Positions 59,919-64,000 of a DNA stretch of 64,000 bases are shown piece by piece. The notes beneath the pieces are model-generated. The model had not been told where the DNA came from and ran no database searches. It was given only the letters and a program-made list of their open reading frames with translations. The position numbers and the translations under genes are program-made. The first letter of the stretch is position 1; each line of letters opens with the position of its first letter. This stretch comes from Mannheimia indoligenes. Its GTDB lineage: Bacteria; Pseudomonadota; Gammaproteobacteria; Enterobacterales; Pasteurellaceae. The DNA lies in NCBI RefSeq assembly GCF_036880405.1, contig NZ_JBAJJM010000005.1, forward strand, positions 133,627-197,626. The letters run 5' to 3'.

Positions 59919-60960
59919 CCTTATTCAGCAACTCGGCAATCTTGATTTGAATGTCAATTTAGAGATTCCTGCTCAAGGTATTACCGCTATTTTCGGGCGT
60001 TCGGGAGCGGGCAAATCCAGCCTAATTAATTTGATTGCCGGGCTTGCAACCGCACAATCTGGCTTTATTGAATTAAACGGACACGTGCTGTTTGATAGTC
60101 AAAAAGGTATCAACCTACCGCCTGAAAAACGTAATATTGGCTATGTATTCCAAGAGCATCGCCTTTTCCCTCATTATTCGGTGGAAAAAAATCTAAAATA
60201 TGGCTACAAGCGGTCAGATTCTGCCGATTTTTTGCAAATTGTTGAGCTTTTAGGCATTTCGCACCTATTAGATCGCTATCCTGAAAGTCTCTCCGGTGGG
60301 GAAAAACAACGGGTTGCCATTGGGCGTGCATTATTAAGCTCGCCCGATATTTTATTGATGGATGAGCCTTTATCTGCTCTTGACCTTCCACGCAAACAAG
60401 AGCTATTAGATTATTTAGATAAATTAGCTACTCAGCTTAACATACCCATTCTCTATGTTAGCCATAGTTTAGAAGAAATCGTTCGCCTTGCTGATCAGCT
60501 CCTTTTGCTTAATAACGGCAAATTGATGGCATTTGATAGCGTTGTTAATGTGTGGCATAGCCCAGCTTTTGCCGATTGGCAACCAAGCAATCAACGCATT
60601 AGTTTACTTGAGTTACCGATAAAAGAGCAGCAACCAAGCTACAATATGCTTGGACTAGGGCTAAATGAGCAACGCCTTTGGATTCATCAACTTCCTCGTC
60701 ATCAAATAGGCGAAAATTTGCGTGTTACCATTGCGAGTAAAGATGTTTCTATCAGCTTACAAAAACCAATGCAAAGTTCAATCCGCAATGTGTTAAAAGG
60801 TGATATACAGAAAATCGAAAACCATTTAGATCGGGTTGATGTGGCTGTTCTTGTCGAAAATCAAACTATTTGGAGTACGATAAGCCTGTGGTCTTTTGAT
60901 GAGCTTTCGCTTAAAGAAGGGCAAGAGGTTTATCTTCAAGTCAAAAGCGTTTCTTTATAG
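59905..60960 (+). CDS. modC: Molybdate ABC transporter ATP-binding protein ModC
   Basis: The 351 residues combine an ABC ATPase domain with Walker A IFGRSGAGKSSLIN (about 30-43), signature ESLSGGEKQRVAIGRALL and Walker B ILLMDEPLSALDLPRKQEL, and a C-terminal mop-type domain (about 285-351, SSIRNVLKGDIQKIENHLD) that binds oxyanion in this family. An uptake sequence is read in frame near residue 100. Last gene of the mod operon; the ATG overlaps modB by 14 bp. Confidence 0.95.
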   Translation: MLKLNLIQQLGNLDLNVNLEIPAQGITAIFGRSGAGKSSLINLIAGLATAQSGFIELNGHVLFDSQKGINLPPEKRNIGYVFQEHRLFPHYSVEKNLKYGYKRSDSADFLQIVELLGISHLLDRYPESLSGGEKQRVAIGRALLSSPDILLMDEPLSALDLPRKQELLDYLDKLATQLNIPILYVSHSLEEIVRLADQLLLLNNGKLMAFDSVVNVWHSPAFADWQPSNQRISLLELPIKEQQPSYNMLGLGLNEQRLWIHQLPRHQIGENLRVTIASKDVSISLQKPMQSSIRNVLKGDIQKIENHLDRVDVAVLVENQTIWSTISLWSFDELSLKEGQEVYLQVKSVSL

Positions 60961-61014
60961 ACTTGCAAATTTCCTGTAAAATATGACCGCTTGTTAATTC
61001 AAAAAAGAGATATT

Positions 61015-61449
61015 ATGCCAATTGTTAATCAATCTGCCCTTGTGCCTTACAGTGCTGAACAGATGTATCAGCTTGTGAATAATTATGAAAAATACCCTGA
61101 GTTTTTATCAGGCTGTGTGAGTACAAAAACCTTAAGCACAGGGGAAAATGAATTAACTGCTGAGCTTCATATTCAAAAGTTGGGGATTAGCCAAACATTT
61201 AGCACCCATAATAAAATGAGCCCACCCTATAAAATTGAAATGACTTTAGTGGAAGGTCCTTTTCGCCATTTACACGGTTTTTGGACATTCACTCCATTCG
61301 ATGAACAGAGCTGTAAAATTTCACTTGAACTTAATTTTGAATTTTCAAGCCCGATTGTGGCATTAGTTTTCGGCAAGGTATTCAACGAACTTACGTTAAA
61401 AATGGTGAATGCGTTTAAACAACGTGCAAAAGAGGTCTATGGTGTCTGA
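61015..61449 (+). CDS. ratA: RatA family START-domain protein (COQ10-like)
   Basis: A 144-residue START/polyketide-cyclase-like protein of the RatA/COQ10 family. In E. coli RatA is described as blocking 50S/30S association, while related proteins bind coenzyme Q. SALVPYSAEQMYQLVNNYEK and YPEFLSGC are the family's N-terminal signature. Eight codons of open frame precede the ATG at 61015 and are disregarded. It overlaps ratB by 11 bases, the same order as in E. coli (yfjG-yfjF). Confidence 0.9.
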   Translation: MPIVNQSALVPYSAEQMYQLVNNYEKYPEFLSGCVSTKTLSTGENELTAELHIQKLGISQTFSTHNKMSPPYKIEMTLVEGPFRHLHGFWTFTPFDEQSCKISLELNFEFSSPIVALVFGKVFNELTLKMVNAFKQRAKEVYGV

Positions 61450-61762
61450 ACAACGTCAAATAGAGCAGGAAATACAAGAGATTAACGTAGAAGTGCTTTA
61501 TGCCTATCCGGATAAATATTTCCTCAAAAAGCTACAAGTGCCGCAAACTACCACTATTCAAAATATTATTCTGCTCTCAGGTGTGTTAGAAAAATATACT
61601 GAAATCGACTTACGTGAAAATAAAGTCGGTATTTTCAGCCGCCCAGCCAAACTCAATGAAACAGTAGAAGATGGCGATAGAATTGAAATCTACCGTCCTC
61701 TGATTGCTGATCCGAAAGAAATTAGACGCAAAAGAGCAGCTGAACAAGCTGAGAAGAAATAA
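61439..61762 (+). CDS. ratB: RnfH/RatB family ubiquitin-like protein
   Basis: A 107-residue protein of the RnfH family with a beta-grasp (ubiquitin-like) fold. INVEVLYAYPDKYFLKKLQV at the N-terminus and VEDGDRIEIYRPLIADPKEI near the end are typical, and the C-terminal tail is Arg/Lys/Glu/Ala rich. The function is unsettled despite the toxin-antitoxin name of its partner. AGAGG lies before the ATG at 61439; GTG at 61442 is an alternative. It overlaps the end of ratA. Confidence 0.9.
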   Translation: MVSEQRQIEQEIQEINVEVLYAYPDKYFLKKLQVPQTTTIQNIILLSGVLEKYTEIDLRENKVGIFSRPAKLNETVEDGDRIEIYRPLIADPKEIRRKRAAEQAEKK

Positions 61763-61782
61763 AACCGTTATCAACTCCCCTT

Positions 61783-61803
61783 CCCCTCTTTTATCAAGAG
61801 GGG
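61783..61803. terminator. Hairpin after ratB, related to the repeat at 26979
   Basis: CCCCTCTT, TTATC, AAGAGGGG forms an 8 bp stem. It should end the ratAB transcript, though only a weak T-tract follows. The core CCCCTCTTT/AAGAGGGG is like the outer hairpin of the element at 26835-27003. Confidence 0.6.
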
Positions 61804-61851
61804 CAAGCTTTCAACTTTATTTTAACTTCCCCTTCCTTCATTAAAACCTTA

Positions 61852-61870
61852 TTATGAAAATCTTTCATAA
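61852..61870. promoter_or_regulatory. Inverted repeat upstream of the MFS transporter, candidate operator
   Basis: TTATGAAA, ATC, TTTCATAA has perfect 8 bp arms, about 95-113 bp upstream of the ATG at 61965. A second smaller repeat TATAG-N6-CTATA lies at 61913-61928. Confidence 0.4.
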
Positions 61871-61964
61871 ATTTTATGTAAATTTTGCGTTTGATTAATT
61901 TTCTTAAGTCCATATAGTTCAAGCTATAACAATAGCTTTACACATTATTTTTGGAGAACCACTT

Positions 61965-63254
61965 ATGGATATTCGTGATCAAATTGCTCATAATAAAATG
62001 ACTTCATTTCAATGGTTAGTCGTTGGGCTAACAGTCTTACTTAACTTACTTGATGGCTTTGACTTAATGGCACTCGCCTTTACCGCTAAAAGTATCCGAG
62101 AAGAATTAAATTTAGATGGTGCAACTATCGGTACACTAATGAGTGCAGGTTTATTTGGTATGGCAATCGGTTCGTTATTCCTTTCACCGCTTGCAGATAA
62201 ATTTGGTCGTCGCCCACTCCTTTTAATCGGAACAGGCTTAGCTACATTGGGTATGCTACTCACCTATATCGCCTCTTCCGCTTTTGAGATTGGTTTATAT
62301 CGTATCATCACAGGTTTAGGCGTTGCCTCTATTTTAACGGGTACAAACGTATTAGTCAGTGAATATGCCAGCCAAAAATGGCGTGGATTGGCAATTGCCA
62401 TTTATGCTTCCGGCTTTGGTATTGGGGCGATGCTGGGGGGAATGTCCGCCGTATTGTTACAAGGTGAATATGGCTGGAGAGCGGTATTTTTAGTGGGTGC
62501 AATCTTAACCGGTGCAGTATTCCTTTTACTCTTTTTTGTTTTACCTGAATCCGTCGAATTTTTAATTTCTAAAAGACCTAAAAATGCCAAAGAGCGTTTA
62601 AACCAAATTGCGGTAAAATTAGGCTTAGGTGGGAATTGGGAATTACCGGAAGTTGAAGCGAAAGGTAAACAAAAGGTTGCTATCGCACGCCTTTTTGAAC
62701 CTGAATATCGTCGCAATACCTTATTAATTTGGGTTGCCTTTATTGCAATTTCAGCCTCATTCTATTTCATCAGCTCGTGGACACCAGCCTTGTTAGAAGA
62801 AGCCGGAATGCCGAAAACCCAAAGCCAAACGGTTGGTATGGCAATTTCAGTGGGCGGAACAATCGGTTCATTAATTTTCGGTTTCTTAGTTAGCCGCTGG
62901 GCTGCAAAAAATATTTTACAGCTATTTAGTATTCTTGCTGCAAGTGCTGTCGTTGCTTTCGTGTTCTCTGGCACTTTAGGTTTAGCCATTGCCTTAGCAA
63001 TTCTTGTTGGTGGATTAATTAATGGCTGCATTACAGGCTTATACACTATCAACCCAACGCTTTACGCACCGGATTTCCGCAGTACAGGCGTAGGCACAGC
63101 TATTGGTGTAGGTCGCTTAGGTTCAATTGTTTCACCAACACTTGCCGGTGTTTTATTAGATGCCGGCTGGAAAAAGAATGAACTCTATTTAGGAGCAGCA
63201 GCTGTATTATTGATTGCAGCTTGTACGGTACATTTTCTTAAACAGAAGAAGTAA
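61965..63254 (+). CDS. MFS transporter, aromatic acid:H+ symporter (AAHS) type
   Basis: A 429-residue 12-segment major facilitator protein. LLNLLDGFDLMALAFTAKSI (segment 1 with the acidic motif DGFD) and SPLADKFGRRPLLLIG (motif A, about residues 74-89) mark the AAHS family, which includes PcaK and BenK that import benzoate-type acids. No aromatic degradation genes are visible in the window, so the real substrate is open. GGAGAA precedes the ATG. It stands alone between ratB and the adhesin gene, with its own terminator. Confidence 0.88.
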   Translation: MDIRDQIAHNKMTSFQWLVVGLTVLLNLLDGFDLMALAFTAKSIREELNLDGATIGTLMSAGLFGMAIGSLFLSPLADKFGRRPLLLIGTGLATLGMLLTYIASSAFEIGLYRIITGLGVASILTGTNVLVSEYASQKWRGLAIAIYASGFGIGAMLGGMSAVLLQGEYGWRAVFLVGAILTGAVFLLLFFVLPESVEFLISKRPKNAKERLNQIAVKLGLGGNWELPEVEAKGKQKVAIARLFEPEYRRNTLLIWVAFIAISASFYFISSWTPALLEEAGMPKTQSQTVGMAISVGGTIGSLIFGFLVSRWAAKNILQLFSILAASAVVAFVFSGTLGLAIALAILVGGLINGCITGLYTINPTLYAPDFRSTGVGTAIGVGRLGSIVSPTLAGVLLDAGWKKNELYLGAAAVLLIAACTVHFLKQKK

Positions 63255-63282
63255 TAATCCTAATATTATAATCTAGTATAAA

Positions 63283-63316
63283 AAAGGGCTGAATTGGATA
63301 ACCAATTCAGCCCTTT
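63283..63316 (+). terminator. Terminator of the MFS transporter gene
   Basis: AAAGGGCTGAATTGG (63283-63297) and CCAATTCAGCCCTTT (63302-63316) form a 15 bp stem with a 4-base loop. Confidence 0.92.
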
Positions 63317-63330
63317 AAATTATAGTTTTA

Positions 63331-63355
63331 TAAGGTTGCTATATTAGCAACCTTA
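63331..63355 (-). terminator. Terminator of the autotransporter gene
   Basis: AAGGTTGCTA (63332-63341) and TAGCAACCTT (63345-63354) form a 10 bp stem with a 3-base loop, 14 bases beyond the adhesin stop codon. Confidence 0.85.
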
Positions 63356-63368
63356 TTTATTTCACAGA

Positions 63369-64000
63369 TTACCAAGCGTAACCAACACCTACAGTACCAA
63401 TGAAATCACCTTGAGTATCGGCACTACCTGAAAGTTTCAGTTTAACCTTACTATTATCAGATAAGCGTGAGTAACCTACAGCAACTGCATTCTGACCTTT
63501 ATAGGTACTTGCTGCAGCAGCAACCATTGATTTACCCGCTAAGTGGATTTCAGGTAAGCCTGCAATCGCCGCTGCACCTGCAATACCTGCACGAGACTCT
63601 CTCTGGTTACGGTTAATCTTGTTATTGATGTTATTAACTTCACCTTTCAACTGATTCACATTTACTGCATCTGTGCCTTTCACACCTGGTGCAACATTGG
63701 TAATACGCGTTGGAGCACCATTGTTACCGGCAACATTCAGCTCATTTACACCATCTTGTGCTACTTTTGAGCTAAGCGTTGTGTTGCCTACTTTCACTGT
63801 ATCAAATTCAGGGTTATTTGAAGTTGCCACTTCAACCACAGAGTCTTTACGCGAAACAACGATGTTTTTGCCACCTTTAATAGTCGCTTTACCATTGTTA
63901 GCTACGCGAGTTGATCCAGTGTTTTCTGCAACATTACCATCAACCGTTAAATCCCAGCCTGTATTTTGGATAACATTGTATAACTGACTACCGTTTACTG
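63369..64000 (-). CDS. Trimeric autotransporter adhesin, C-terminal end (cut by window edge)
   Basis: The frame is open from the window edge at 64000 to the stop at 63369, giving about 210 residues. The protein does not start at the GTG near 63839; coding pattern continues above it (GKATIKGGKNIVVSRKDS). The stalk part has Asn/Gly/Val-rich segments and the typical neck motif ITNVAPGVKGTDAVNVNQLK. A short coiled coil follows (EVNNINNKINRNQRESRAGI), then the YadA-type membrane anchor of about 75 residues (AGAAAIAGLPEIHLAGKSMV onwards) ending in VGVGYAW with the C-terminal aromatic. Three copies form the outer-membrane barrel. Such proteins attach cells to host surfaces. Most of the gene lies to the right. 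Confidence 0.93.
   Translation of the reverse strand, partial: VNGSQLYNVIQNTGWDLTVDGNVAENTGSTRVANNGKATIKGGKNIVVSRKDSVVEVATSNNPEFDTVKVGNTTLSSKVAQDGVNELNVAGNNGAPTRITNVAPGVKGTDAVNVNQLKGEVNNINNKINRNQRESRAGIAGAAAIAGLPEIHLAGKSMVAAAASTYKGQNAVAVGYSRLSDNSKVKLKLSGSADTQGDFIGTVGVGYAW

Noticed and set aside
63673..63987. Plus-strand frame of 104 codons opposite the autotransporter
   Set aside because: It is a shadow of the repetitive adhesin coding sequence.

Overview
The window comes from a low-GC gammaproteobacterium of the family Pasteurellaceae. The strongest sign is the dense scatter of the 9-10 bp DNA-uptake signal core ACAAGCGGT(C) on both strands (for example 3868, 8384, 31617, 43962, 58830, 60206). 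This is the Apl-type uptake sequence of the Actinobacillus pleuropneumoniae / Mannheimia / Bibersteinia branch, not the Haemophilus type. Gene content and protein similarity agree (FruB with two HPr domains, serine dehydratase operon, YadA-type adhesin), but the species cannot be fixed from the sequence alone. Most of the window is core chromosome, with no prophage, insertion sequence or CRISPR array.

Layout. 1-875: 5' part of glgB, cut by the window edge. 1163-5299: fructose PTS operon fruBKA behind a promoter region with CRP-like and FruR-like sites. 5355-8347: an EamA/RarD-like exporter, then lemA and two TPM-domain genes. 8431-12541: phoH and fadR, divergent from nhaB and dsbB. 12617-15591: metC, a brnTA toxin-antitoxin pair and a MetE-like methyltransferase. 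15747-30628: housekeeping and RNA-modification genes (pyrE, rlmJ, ampD, rluA, rapA, a small periplasmic protein, dgt, rlmD, bcr, rsuA, menC, metG, ndk). 30687-40986: greA/dacB, a GIY-YIG protein, a YjdJ-like acetyltransferase, purH, sdaC-sdaA, lpxL, dapA, hpf. 41105-49648: thiI, folD, two tRNA genes, purA, hflKC, trxA and a purine/xanthine-type permease. 49892-58445: uvrC, pgsA, yccA, tusE, two tiny membrane-protein genes, apt, dnaX, yadGH. 58468-64000: modABC, ratAB, an aromatic-acid-type MFS transporter and the C-terminal end of a trimeric autotransporter adhesin.

Functional links. Three PurR-type boxes (33970, 43569, 49729) tie purH, folD and the permease together; purA and apt lie nearby without an evident box. 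The fru operon has CRP-type sites at 967 and 1041 and a 16 bp perfect palindrome (997) expected of a LacI/FruR-family repressor. Several gene pairs keep the order known from Escherichia coli (fadR/nhaB/dsbB, rapA-rluA, rsuA-bcr, greA/dacB, hflK-hflC then purA, uvrC/pgsA neighbours, yccA-tusE, apt-dnaX, yadGH, modABC, ratAB).

Non-coding structure is the most unusual part: inverted pairs of uptake sequences that double as transcription terminators; a set of intergenic palindromes with GTAGG/CCTAC ends, two of which differ by a base-pair-preserving double substitution; a MITE-like element at 26835-27003; a run of ten A residues in dnaX that would give the short gamma subunit on slippage; and hairpins in the leaders of trxA and tusE. 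Apart from the tRNA-bearing interval 43545-44039, no stretch longer than about 300 bases lacks a gene; the nearest is 876-1162, which holds the fru/glgB control region.
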